A DNA stretch of 64,000 nt from assembly GCA_022574595.1 (NCBI GenBank), contig JACZRS010000018.1:1-64000 (forward strand), in the 5' to 3' direction. The position numbers were made by a program, and so were the translations under genes. The DNA comes from Planctomycetota bacterium (lineage in GTDB: Bacteria; Planctomycetota; Phycisphaerae; Phycisphaerales; SM1A02). This document shows, piece by piece, positions 25,704-34,590 of this stretch; the first letter of the stretch is position 1; each line of letters starts with the position of its first letter. A model generated the notes under the pieces. It saw only the letters and a list, made by a program, of their open reading frames with translations, searched no databases and was not told the DNA's origin.

Positions 25704-27189
25704 ATGATAACAGGCGAACTCAAATCTAAAGTTGACAAAATCTGGGACACTATGTGGTCTGGGGGTATCTCCAACCCACTTTCTGTCATCGAGCAGCTAA
25801 CTTACCTGCTGTTTATCAAGAGGCTCGACGAGCTGCATACGCTCAAAGAGAAAAAAGCTGCCCGCACTAAGAAACCTATCGAAGATCCAGTCTTCAATTC
25901 CAAGCAGAACGCCATGCGATGGTCGCGCTTTAAGGATACAGCACCGGAGAAGATGTTCGAGACAGTGCGCGATAAAGTCTTCCCCTTCATCAAGACACTC
26001 GGAACCAAAGGCGATGCCGATGGCGAAGGAGGCAGCACCTATACCCACCACATGAAGGATGCGCTGTTCATGATGCCCACAGCCCGAGTGCTGGCAAATG
26101 TAGTGGATCAACTTGACAGCATAGATATGTCAGACAGCGATACCAAAGGCGACCTCTACGAATACATGCTGGGCAAGATCGCAACAGCCGGGCAGAACGG
26201 TCAGTTCCGTACTCCGCGCCACATCATCAAGTTGATGGTGGATATGACTGCCCCCACACCAAAGGATGTGATTTGCGACCCCGCATGCGGCACTGCGGGC
26301 TTTCTTATTGCGGCCTCGGAATACCTTCAAGATCATCACAGCGATACCATCTACAAAAACGCTGCTGCGAAGCGCAAATTTAACGACCACACTTTCCACG
26401 GCTACGATTTCGACAACACAATGCTGCGAATCGGCAGTATGAACATGCTATTGCACGGCGTAGAAAATCCCGATATCCGCTATAAGGATTCACTGGCTGG
26501 AGCAGTTGAACTTGATGAGGAAGAATACTCGCTCGTGCTTGCCAATCCGCCGTTTGCGGGCAGCCTTGATTATGAAACCACTGCAAAGGATCTGCTGCAA
26601 GTTGTTAAGACTAAAAAAGACAGAACTGCTTTTCCTGTCATTGTTTCTGCGCCTCTTGCAAATAGGTGGCCGGGCTGCGGTCATTGTGCCAGATGGTGTG
26701 CTTTTTGGTTCATCAAAAGCGCATAAAGCTCTGCGCAAAATGCTTGTTGAAGATCAGAAACTTGATGCGGTCATCTCCATGCCCTCTGGTGTGTTCAAGC
26801 CTTATGCGGGTGTATCTACTGCCATTCTCTTATTCACCAAAACCAACTCAGGTGGCACAGACAAAGTCTGGTTCTACGACATGCAGGCCGATGGCTACTC
26901 GCTTGATGACAAACGCACCGAACAGCCCGACAAGACTGATCTACCCGACATTCTAAGGCGCTGGAAGAATCGTAAAGGCGAAGCTAAGCGTAAACGCACG
27001 GACCAAAGTTTTCTTGTGCCCAAGTCTGAGATTGCGGGCAACGACTACGATTTGTCACTTAATCGATATAAGGAAGTAGTCTACGACGCAGTTGAACATG
27101 ATCCGCCAAAGGTAATTCTTAAACGACTGGCAGAGTTGGAGAAGGACATTGAAATAGGAAGGAAGGAATTGGAGGGGATGTTGGGATGA
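25704..27189 (+). pseudogene. hsdM: Type I restriction-modification methyltransferase subunit, frameshifted
   Basis: Modification subunit of a type I R-M system; it would transfer a methyl group from S-adenosylmethionine to adenine in the site chosen by HsdS. The 5' frame carries the N-terminal helical domain, motif I (DPACGTAGFLIAA) and motif IV ([11 protein letters not shown]). At an A6 tract (26613-26618) the frame shifts; with five A residues the protein would continue [18 protein letters not shown] into [17 protein letters not shown] and reach the stop at 27187-27189, giving about 494 residues, normal for HsdM. As written the gene gives a 340-residue product lacking the C-terminal third. 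The lesion may be real, a sequencing error in a homopolymer, or a phase-variable tract. Confidence 0.88.
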
Positions 27190-28370
27190 AGTTATCAGTA
27201 AATGGAAATAAAGAGGTCCCAATCGCAAAATTTTGTCGAACAGGCAGTGGTGGAACTCCTGCCCGCTCAAAATCGGCTCGTTACTACGGTGGCTCGATAC
27301 CATGGGTTAAGTCAGGAGAGCTGCGTGAGTCTGTAATCACAGAGACGGAGGAGTCCATCACGAAAGAGGGATTAAGGGAATCAGCTGCAAAGCTCTTACC
27401 AGCAAATACATTACTTGTAGCGTTGTATGGAGCTACTGTTGGCCGAATTGGGATTCTTGGAATTGAAGCAGCTACTAATCAGGCAGTCTGCTACATTATC
27501 CCAGACGAAACAAAAGCTGACCGCAGATACCTTTTCCATGCGCTGCAATCCAAAGTCCCGTTATGGTTGAGTAAGCGTGTCGGAGGCGGACAGCCAAACA
27601 TTAGCCAGGGAATCATCAAGGATACATCTATCTTCTTGCCGCCACTGGCGGAGCAGAAGCGGATTGCGGGGATTCTGGATGCGGCGGATGCGCTGCGGGA
27701 CAAACGCTGCGAGTCCCTCGCCCAGCTTGACACCCTCCTCCAAGCCACTTTCCTCAACATGTTCGGTGACCCGGCAGCCAATCCGATGGGGTGGAAAAGT
27801 AAGAGGCTCGGTGATGTGTTGTCACTAATTACATATGGCTTGACCGTTCGGCCAACCTACCAAACTACAGGCGTGCCACTGGTCTCTGCTAGCCAGATAA
27901 AGTCAGGCTATGTGGACCTGAACGCGGCGCACAAAATCTCACCCGACGACTTCGATAGGTTGCGCACCAAATGCAAACCGCAACATGGAGATGTTCTTTT
28001 CAGCAAGACTGGCGCAATTGGGCACAGCGCAATTCTTCAAGAGTGTGGAAGAATCGCTCTTTCACAAAACGTAGCTAGGCTTGTCTTCAAAGAAGACCAG
28101 ATCCATAACCTCTGTGGATTGTATTACTTGCGAACAGACTATATTCAGAGGATGTCGCAGCGTCGGGCTAAGGGAAATGCCCAAAAGGACTTGCAGCTGG
28201 GTGAGATGGAAGTATTTCCAATCTATGTCCCACCACTCGACCTCCAACGCCGCTTCGCCTTCATCGTTGAAACCGTCGAACAACAGAAAACTCAGCAACT
28301 CGCCCACCTTGCCGAGCTGGATGCACTCTTCGCCTCACTCCAACACCGCGCATTTCGAGGGGAACTCTGA
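27186..28370 (+). CDS. hsdS: Type I restriction-modification specificity subunit
   Basis: 394 residues; determines the DNA target of the HsdMS methylase and HsdRMS nuclease. Two target-recognition domains (about 10-150 and 200-340) are each followed by a conserved helix: [20 protein letters not shown] with [20 protein letters not shown] in the middle, and [20 protein letters not shown] with [17 protein letters not shown] at the end. The ATG overlaps the hsdM stop (ATGA). The gene is intact. Confidence 0.92.
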   Translation: MKLSVNGNKEVPIAKFCRTGSGGTPARSKSARYYGGSIPWVKSGELRESVITETEESITKEGLRESAAKLLPANTLLVALYGATVGRIGILGIEAATNQAVCYIIPDETKADRRYLFHALQSKVPLWLSKRVGGGQPNISQGIIKDTSIFLPPLAEQKRIAGILDAADALRDKRCESLAQLDTLLQATFLNMFGDPAANPMGWKSKRLGDVLSLITYGLTVRPTYQTTGVPLVSASQIKSGYVDLNAAHKISPDDFDRLRTKCKPQHGDVLFSKTGAIGHSAILQECGRIALSQNVARLVFKEDQIHNLCGLYYLRTDYIQRMSQRRAKGNAQKDLQLGEMEVFPIYVPPLDLQRRFAFIVETVEQQKTQQLAHLAELDALFASLQHRAFRGEL

Positions 28371-28373
28371 GCC

Positions 28374-31300
28374 GTGATGCAAATATCCGCAAACTTTGCA
28401 TTCCTGAAGCAGGAGTTTCCGCACGCAGCTGAGAGCGCGAGTTATGCGGAGCAGCATGTCTACGGCGATCCGCGGGCCTCCTGTTTCCATGCCCGGCACG
28501 CGCTTGAGCGACTGGTCAAGCGAGTCTACAAAGTGGACAAATCCTTGAGTCCGCCTAAGGTCCAGAACCTCGATAGCTACCTTATCGAGCCTGCCTTCCG
28601 AGCAATCGTACCCGAGGTCGTTTGGCAGAAGGCAGAGTACATCCGCAAGGCGGGCAATGTTGCGGTGCATGGCAACAAAACACCCGCACCTGAAAAAGCA
28701 TTGGATGTTCTGCGCGAACTGGCGCATGTCCTCTACTGGGCAGGTCGCACATACCTGCGCAAGGGCGCAGAGAGCCTGCAAGGGAAGACCTTCGACGAAA
28801 CACTAGTCCCGAAAGCCAATTCACATGCTGCGCCCACCAGTGTCGAGGAATTGAAAGCCCTTAAAGCAGAGCGGGATGAAGCAGAAGATGCCCGCGAGGA
28901 AGTTGAACGCGAACTAGAAAAACTGCGTGAACGACTCGCTGCCATCAAGGCAGAGAACCAGGCAGTCCCCGATACGCACGACTGGAACGAAGACAAGACC
29001 CGAAAGCTCATTATTGACCTTGATCTCTTGCGCGCAGGCTGGCCCTTGGATAAAAAGGAAGACCGTGAATATGAAGTAACGGGCATGCCAAACAAGGAAG
29101 GCATCGGCTTTGTGGACTATGTACTTTGGGGTGATGATGGTAAGCCCCTTGCAGTGGTGGAGGCAAAGAGGACAACCGTCGACCCGGAAGTTGGGCAGCA
29201 GCAAGCGAAGCTCTACGCGGATTGCCTGGAGGCAATGCACGGCCAACGCCCGATCATCTTCTACACCAATGGTTACAAGACTCGCATATGGGATGACCTG
29301 GCCTACCCACCGCGCACGGTTGCAGGGTTCTATAAGAAGGATGAGTTGACTTCTTTGATTTTGCGCAGAGATGCAAGAGCGAAATTGGATGTGACTCAGG
29401 TCAAGGATGCAATCGCAGGGAGGTACTACCAGAAGCGTGCTATCGGCAGTATTGCAGAGCAGTTTACTCAGTCGCACCGCAAGGCGCTGTTGGTGATGGC
29501 GACCGGCAGTGGTAAGACACGAACCGCCATTGCATTGGTGGACCTGCTGCAAAGAGCGGGCTGGGTGAAGCGGGCGCTGTTCCTTGCCGACCGTGTATCA
29601 CTGGTGAATCAGGCTGTTAACGCATTTAAGGCGCACTTGCCTGAATCCAGCCCGGTAAACTTGGTGACGGAGAAGGACAAGACCGGGCGGGTCTATGTCA
29701 GCACATATCCGACCATGATGGGCTTGATCGACGAAACGAAGGGCAACGAGGCGCGCTTCAGTGTCGGGCACTTCGATCTTGTCATCATCGATGAAGCGCA
29801 TCGCTCGGTCTTTAATAGGTATGGCGCGATATTCCGCTACTTCGACTCACTGCTTGTGGGTCTGACCGCGACACCAAGCGTGCAGGTGGATAGGGACACC
29901 TATGATTTGTTCGACCTAGCACAGGGCGTGCCGACGGATGCCTACGAACTAGTGACTGCGGTTACTGATAGTTTTCTTGTTCCTCCGCGCGTGCAGCAAG
30001 TTGATTTGAAGTTTCCGCGCGAAGGCATTGATTATAACTCACTCAGTGATGAAGAGATGGAACAGTGGGAGAACCTTGATTGGGGCGATGATGTGGACCC
30101 GGACGCCCTGCCGGATAAGGTCAACGCCGCAGCGTTAAACCTTTGGCTCTTCAATAAGGATACGGTAGACAAGGTGCTCCAGCACCTGATGGAAAACGGC
30201 CACAAGGTTGAAGGCGGCGATCGACTCGCAAAGACGATTTTGTTTGCGCGCAATCAGGATCACGCTGAGTTTATTGAGGAGCGGTTTAATCACCACTACC
30301 CGCAGCACGCTGGGCACTTCGCCAGGATCATCTCACACAAAGCTACCTATGCCCAGAGCATACTTGACGACTTCTCGCAGAAGAACAAAGCTCCGCATAT
30401 TGCGATCTCAGTTGACATGCTCGACACGGGTATCGATGTGCCGGAGGTTGCGAATCTTGTCTTCTTCAAACCCGTGTACTCGAAGATCAAGTTCTGGCAA
30501 ATGATTGGGCGCGGCACACGATTGTGCCCAGACCTCTTCGGCCCAGAAGATGACAAGCAGGATTTTCGTATTTTCGACTTCTGCTTTAACTTCGACTTCT
30601 TCAAAGAGAATCCTGATGGGATTGAGCGAGGTGGCGGTTTGCCACTTGGTACGAGGCTGTTCCGTTCCCGCGTGCAGTTGCTGAGCCATATACAGGCAAC
30701 GCCGGATCTGGACGCTGACGCCAAATTGAAAGGCTCGTTGACTGATGGTCTGCATAGTGAAGTCGCGGCAATGAACCGAGAGAACTTCATCGTGCGTTTG
30801 CACTTGGAATCTGTTGAACGATTCCAGAACCGCAAAGCTTGGGAACAACTCAGCGAAGGCGATCAAGAAGCGCTGCAAAGTGAAGTGGCGGGATTACCCA
30901 GTGAGCTTGCCACTGACGACATCGAATGCCGCCTATTCGACCTCACTGCATTGCGCATGCAGTTGGCACTTGTTGAGGGAGATATGGCGACTTTAGAGAC
31001 TAACCGCCAGCGCGTGGTAGAGATTGCAATGTTACTTGAGGAGAAGACGACGATCCCGGCAGTAAGGGCGCAGCTTGAATACCTGGCCGCCATACAGGAA
31101 ATCAGCTTCTGGGATGGGATCAATCTGAACGATCTTGAGGAGATGCGTTTGCGACTCCGTGGGCTGATGCCGTTTCTCGACAAGAAGAAACGCAAGATTG
31201 TGTATACCGATTTTCAGGATGAGGTCATTGGGGTGCGCGATGAAGAAATTGCGTTCATGCCAAAGATGACTGGCGCGCAGTACGAGAAGAAGGTGAAAGA

Positions 31301-31763
31301 GTTCCTGAGTAGTCATCTTAACCATATCGTGATCCACCGGCTGCGTACCAACCAGCCACTGACTGAGACGGATTTGAAAGGGCTGGAATCAACCCTTGTC
31401 GAAATTGGAGAAGCGGATGGAGAATCGCTGCTCTCTGGATTGCTGGCGCGCAGTGAGTCGCCTTCGCTGAACTACTTCGTGCGCAGCCTTGTGGGACTTG
31501 ACCGGGGAGCAGTGCAAGATGCGTTTTCTGGGTATTTGCAGGATCGCAGTCTCACCTCGCCGCAAATCCGCTTCATCGAGATGATAATCGAGCAGCTGAC
31601 CGCTAGGGGTGTGATGGATGCCGCAGCGCTTTACGAGCCGCCTTTTAGTAACCTACATGTAGGTGGACCTGATGAACTGTTCGCTGGGAAGGGCGACGTC
31701 ATTGCCGGAATCTTCGAGACCCTGAAATCCGTGCAGCCATCGACTCAGAGCAGCACGGGTTGA
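28374..31763 (+). CDS. hsdR: Type I restriction enzyme motor and nuclease subunit
   Basis: 1129 residues (GTG 28374 or ATG 28377). N-terminal helical DUF4145-like region, a coiled coil (about 155-200), then the restriction nuclease domain with D248 in GFVDYVLWG and E263/K265 in VVEAKRT, the PD-(D/E)XK pattern. The translocase follows: Walker A MATGSGKTRTA (about 375-384), DEAH box (473-476), and helicase motif VI near QMIGRGTRLCPDLFG. The C-terminal ~250 residues match the EcoEI-type HsdR C-terminal domain. All catalytic residues are present, so restriction activity depends on whether a working HsdM is made. Active HsdR without HsdM protection would not be expected to assemble. Confidence 0.92.
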   Translation: MMQISANFAFLKQEFPHAAESASYAEQHVYGDPRASCFHARHALERLVKRVYKVDKSLSPPKVQNLDSYLIEPAFRAIVPEVVWQKAEYIRKAGNVAVHGNKTPAPEKALDVLRELAHVLYWAGRTYLRKGAESLQGKTFDETLVPKANSHAAPTSVEELKALKAERDEAEDAREEVERELEKLRERLAAIKAENQAVPDTHDWNEDKTRKLIIDLDLLRAGWPLDKKEDREYEVTGMPNKEGIGFVDYVLWGDDGKPLAVVEAKRTTVDPEVGQQQAKLYADCLEAMHGQRPIIFYTNGYKTRIWDDLAYPPRTVAGFYKKDELTSLILRRDARAKLDVTQVKDAIAGRYYQKRAIGSIAEQFTQSHRKALLVMATGSGKTRTAIALVDLLQRAGWVKRALFLADRVSLVNQAVNAFKAHLPESSPVNLVTEKDKTGRVYVSTYPTMMGLIDETKGNEARFSVGHFDLVIIDEAHRSVFNRYGAIFRYFDSLLVGLTATPSVQVDRDTYDLFDLAQGVPTDAYELVTAVTDSFLVPPRVQQVDLKFPREGIDYNSLSDEEMEQWENLDWGDDVDPDALPDKVNAAALNLWLFNKDTVDKVLQHLMENGHKVEGGDRLAKTILFARNQDHAEFIEERFNHHYPQHAGHFARIISHKATYAQSILDDFSQKNKAPHIAISVDMLDTGIDVPEVANLVFFKPVYSKIKFWQMIGRGTRLCPDLFGPEDDKQDFRIFDFCFNFDFFKENPDGIERGGGLPLGTRLFRSRVQLLSHIQATPDLDADAKLKGSLTDGLHSEVAAMNRENFIVRLHLESVERFQNRKAWEQLSEGDQEALQSEVAGLPSELATDDIECRLFDLTALRMQLALVEGDMATLETNRQRVVEIAMLLEEKTTIPAVRAQLEYLAAIQEISFWDGINLNDLEEMRLRLRGLMPFLDKKKRKIVYTDFQDEVIGVRDEEIAFMPKMTGAQYEKKVKEFLSSHLNHIVIHRLRTNQPLTETDLKGLESTLVEIGEADGESLLSGLLARSESPSLNYFVRSLVGLDRGAVQDAFSGYLQDRSLTSPQIRFIEMIIEQLTARGVMDAAALYEPPFSNLHVGGPDELFAGKGDVIAGIFETLKSVQPSTQSSTG

Positions 31764-31905
31764 CACATCGAGGAAGAAGCGTTTTTAGATGGTGTGATCG
31801 CGATAAAAGCCTTCGACTTGCTCATGTTTATAGTCGGCCTCAGATACGAGCGACTAGACGATTAATACTTCCATGCCGTACTTGCTATTATCCGTAGCTG
31901 GCATC

Positions 31906-32964
31906 TTATACATCCTCGATTGAAACTGAGGGCAGCCATCCCTCACGACTTAGAGTGTCCAATGCAACCCGTATGTGCTGTTGCTTGAACATTCGTTTGC
32001 GATTGCTCCATTTGTAAGTTTTCGCAATCACTTGCTTTAGAGTCGTAGCGCCCTCGTGCTTTGCCACCCAATGCACCGTGGAAAGAACTTCCATGCCAAA
32101 TGGTGTCTCGAAGCCCTCTATCAATCTCACTACACGATCAAACCGCTTGTAAACTTGCGGATGATTGCTCAAGAAATCCTCTGCTGCCGCAAGAGCCTCG
32201 GCCTTCGGTTCAATGGGTTTCTCAGGCTGTTCTGCCGCGTCACCAAAACCGGAGATGAAGTGCCCTTCAATATGAGTCAGCACGTGCCGCAGATTCTCGC
32301 CGTAAGGACCATACGGTCCCTTTGTGAATTTCAATCGAAGATTTTGCCCCGACTCCTGCATGAAGTACATCAACTTGTGAATTTCCATCAGCGTCACTGT
32401 TGGGTCCATTACTGCTAACAAGTACCGGCGCATCAATCCCAAAAGCAATGCACGACCTTCTGTCATACTTGGAGTCTTCTCCTCTTTTGCCATGTCCTCT
32501 GCCGAGGGTGCGCCCTTTGGTTCATATAGTAGAACTTGCACATCCGGCAGATTCTCAAAGGCTCGCTCGATCCGGTGACGCACATCTTCCCAGTTCAAGC
32601 CCCCTAGTCCACAACCCAGCGGCGGTACTGCTATTGAATTGATGCCCAACCGCTTGACTTCGGCCAGTAGTGAAATCAATCCTGCATCCACATACTCCAT
32701 TTTACTTTTGCCGCGCCAGTGTTTCTTGGTTGGCAAATGAATAACGAAATGTGGTTGCTCAAACTTATTAAGATCAAATGTCAGGACTTTGCCTGGCTTG
32801 ACTTCATCTCGTTTACACGCTGCCTCATATGCTTTAAACGCTTCTGGAAACGCCTTCTTGAACTGCAATGCTATCCCCCGTCCCATCACGCCAACACAGT
32901 TGACCGTGTTGACTAGTGCGTCGGCCTTCGCCTTCAGGATGTCGCCTTGCTGTAATTCTATCAT
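31906..32964 (-). CDS. darG: DarG-type antitoxin, macrodomain DNA ADP-ribosyl glycohydrolase
   Basis: 352 residues starting at ATG 32964 with AAAGG and GAGGAAG upstream. The N-terminal macrodomain (1-155: GDILKAKADALVNTVNCVG with GRGIALQFKKAFP; PPLGCGLGGLNW) removes ADP-ribose from DNA in this family. The C-terminal ~170 residues (LMRRYLLAVMDPTVTLMEIHK) correspond to the DarG domain that binds and blocks the toxin. It lies 16 bp downstream of darT on the same strand, the normal order. It is convergent with hsdR. Confidence 0.9.
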   Translation of the reverse strand: MIELQQGDILKAKADALVNTVNCVGVMGRGIALQFKKAFPEAFKAYEAACKRDEVKPGKVLTFDLNKFEQPHFVIHLPTKKHWRGKSKMEYVDAGLISLLAEVKRLGINSIAVPPLGCGLGGLNWEDVRHRIERAFENLPDVQVLLYEPKGAPSAEDMAKEEKTPSMTEGRALLLGLMRRYLLAVMDPTVTLMEIHKLMYFMQESGQNLRLKFTKGPYGPYGENLRHVLTHIEGHFISGFGDAAEQPEKPIEPKAEALAAAEDFLSNHPQVYKRFDRVVRLIEGFETPFGMEVLSTVHWVAKHEGATTLKQVIAKTYKWSNRKRMFKQQHIRVALDTLSREGWLPSVSIEDV

Positions 32965-32980
32965 TGCCTTTAACTTCCTC

Positions 32981-33631
32981 TCAATAGTACCAAGCCGACT
33001 CGACAGATACAATCGGTTGGTGATCGGCCTTCGCTATCACCTTGCGAACCTGCTTTTCAATCTGGGAGTTATATACTCCGATCTTTTCAACCAATTGCCA
33101 TGGAAACGACTCATACATCAGGAATTCCGCTTGCTTGCCTTCCTTTACGGTTGGTGCTCTCCACTGGTTTTGAGCTACCGCCTCCCAATTCACTTCATCA
33201 AGTTGCGCCAAGTTGGAATAGAAGGTTGCATAAAATGTTGAGGCATTATGATCACTGAATGCCCATCGCTCTTGCTGATGCTCAGCCCATTCCACAACCG
33301 CACACAGGTCCGCCTGAAGATGAACAATAGGCATTTGTCCCTCCTTGTAATCCAAATCAGGGTGGTTGCCCATATAAAGGATGTAGAGCATGATCGATCG
33401 CGGACAGAAGTAGAATGGCACATAATCGCCAACATGCGTGCCGGCGTGGCAGTTTACCTCTATCTCTTTTAGGCGGCGCAGCTTAATGTGCGACATGCCG
33501 ACAATATCACAGTCTACGTTCAACTCTATCAATTTTGCGTCTGACCATAATAAACCTGCTTGGACAATCTGAGACAGGTTCCGCAGAGGCGTGATGTGAT
33601 ATATCTGTGGATGATCAGGAGTTTGTGTCAT
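32981..33631 (-). CDS. darT: DarT-type toxin, DNA ADP-ribosyltransferase
   Basis: 216 residues, ATG 33631 with AGAGG seven bases upstream. DarT enzymes attach ADP-ribose from NAD+ to thymine bases in single-stranded DNA, halting replication, including that of phages. The family motifs are visible: YHITPLRNLSQIVQAGLLW at the start, GDYVPFYFCPRSIMLY, and KQAEFLMYESFPW with the catalytic Glu at 169. The length is normal for the family. With darG it forms a complete toxin-antitoxin pair, and the neighbouring R-M system supports a defence role. Confidence 0.92.
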   Translation of the reverse strand: MTQTPDHPQIYHITPLRNLSQIVQAGLLWSDAKLIELNVDCDIVGMSHIKLRRLKEIEVNCHAGTHVGDYVPFYFCPRSIMLYILYMGNHPDLDYKEGQMPIVHLQADLCAVVEWAEHQQERWAFSDHNASTFYATFYSNLAQLDEVNWEAVAQNQWRAPTVKEGKQAEFLMYESFPWQLVEKIGVYNSQIEKQVRKVIAKADHQPIVSVESAWYY

Positions 33632-34015
33632 ATGTCGACCTCTGACAATCGGTACGAGGCGGCTGGTCAATCACCTTATTAGAGGGAATGTAGAGCGTTG
33701 GTTTAGGCTCCATTCCCACTGCCAGACGATTGAAGGAAATAGGGTGTAGCAATGTTTGTGTACCGCAGCTTCTCAATCGGAGTAGTCGCTTATTGGGCAG
33801 CTTTAGGCATTGAATCTTACCAATCATTCCTAACCATCCTTAATAAGTTTGGGCTCAATCGCCTTCGATTTTCTTTATGTTTATCAATACGCTGAGTGCA
33901 TATAAGCCCAGGTACTAGCCAGTAAAGACAATCATCTTAAGCTAATTGTGTACCTAATTCGACAGTTTGCTAAGTGAGCACATCTAATCCTCGAATGGCA
34001 AATTATTGCATAGAG

Positions 34016-34034
34016 TTCGCGAATGTTCGCGAAC
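34016..34034. promoter_or_regulatory. Paired TTCGCGAA operator-like palindromes
   Basis: TTCGCGAA occurs at 34016-34023 and again at 34026-34033, exactly ten bases apart, about one helical turn, so dimers would bind on the same DNA face. The pair lies 106 bp upstream of the first HTH gene of the mobility operon. Candidate operator for one of the element's own HTH proteins. Confidence 0.5.
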
Positions 34035-34091
34035 GCAAAAACCTATGTAGCAATACAAAGAGAAGTGATTTGGGGACAATCGCGCGAACAC

Positions 34092-34135
34092 AACGCCTTC
34101 CTATGAAGGGTTAATAGCCCAGAAAGGTAGGCGTT
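34092..34135. repeat. Inverted repeat before the HTH gene
   Basis: AACGCCT at 34092-34098 is repeated inverted as AGGCGTT at 34129-34135, ending five bases before the ATG at 34140. It could be an operator or a leader hairpin that masks the start. Confidence 0.35.
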
Positions 34136-34139
34136 ATAT

Positions 34140-34370
34140 ATGACAAACAGAACAATTGCGAAACTAAGGACTCTAGGCGTGCTGGCTGCGGATCTGGATG
34201 TGCCGCTGCATCGTGTGCAGTACATATTACAGACTAGAGGTCACATCAAACCATCAGCCCGTGCAGGTCGGCTACGGCTATATGACCATGAAGCTGTTGC
34301 CCTGATTCGGCATGAATTGAACGCTATTGATGCAAGAAATTCAGGAAGGAATGGGGACAGTTATGTTTGA
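34140..34370 (+). CDS. Small MerR/excisionase-like HTH protein
   Basis: 76 residues. It reads LRTLGVLAADLDVPLHRVQY, then ILQTRGHIKPSARAGRLRLYD, a winged-helix pattern as in MerR-like and excisionase proteins. It is the first gene of a four-gene co-directional set ending in an integrase, so regulation or directionality of the element is a likely job (inference). Confidence 0.65.
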   Translation: MTNRTIAKLRTLGVLAADLDVPLHRVQYILQTRGHIKPSARAGRLRLYDHEAVALIRHELNAIDARNSGRNGDSYV

Positions 34371-34590
34371 GCGAAATCAAAGTATAGAAGAATTGTTGAA
34401 TTATGAACAAGCTGGCAAGCTGTTGGGTGTAACTAGCCGCACGATTTGGACTCTTGTGGATCGTGGTGAGCTACCTGCAGTCCGATTTGGCAATTCTGTA
34501 CGAATTGAACCTGCTGATCTGCGCGCATTTATTGAACGATCAAAGTGCGGATCTGTAAGCAATGCTGGCAAAGAAGGGGGCAGTCAATGA
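34363..34590 (+). CDS. Excisionase-family HTH protein
   Basis: 75 residues from ATG 34363, with GGGG six bases upstream; it overlaps the previous gene by eight bases. LLNYEQAGKLLGVTSRTIWT followed by LVDRGELPAVRFGNSVRIEP is the typical excisionase/helix-turn-helix type 17 signature. Such proteins bend DNA at att sites or regulate the element. Its stop overlaps the next start (ATGA). Confidence 0.75.
   Translation: MFERNQSIEELLNYEQAGKLLGVTSRTIWTLVDRGELPAVRFGNSVRIEPADLRAFIERSKCGSVSNAGKEGGSQ

Larger units (their letters stand above)
33632..34139. other. Intergenic control region between darT and the mobility genes
   Basis: No gene found. It should hold the darT promoter on one strand and the promoter of the HTH-primase operon on the other. 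Recognisable elements are the paired palindromes at 34016-34034 and the inverted repeat at 34092-34135. Confidence 0.5.

Noticed and set aside
26613-26618. Programmed -1 frameshift in hsdM
   Set aside because: The change needed is +1 relative to the first frame, and the zero-frame codons do not make a standard slippery heptamer; homopolymer error or phase variation is more likely.
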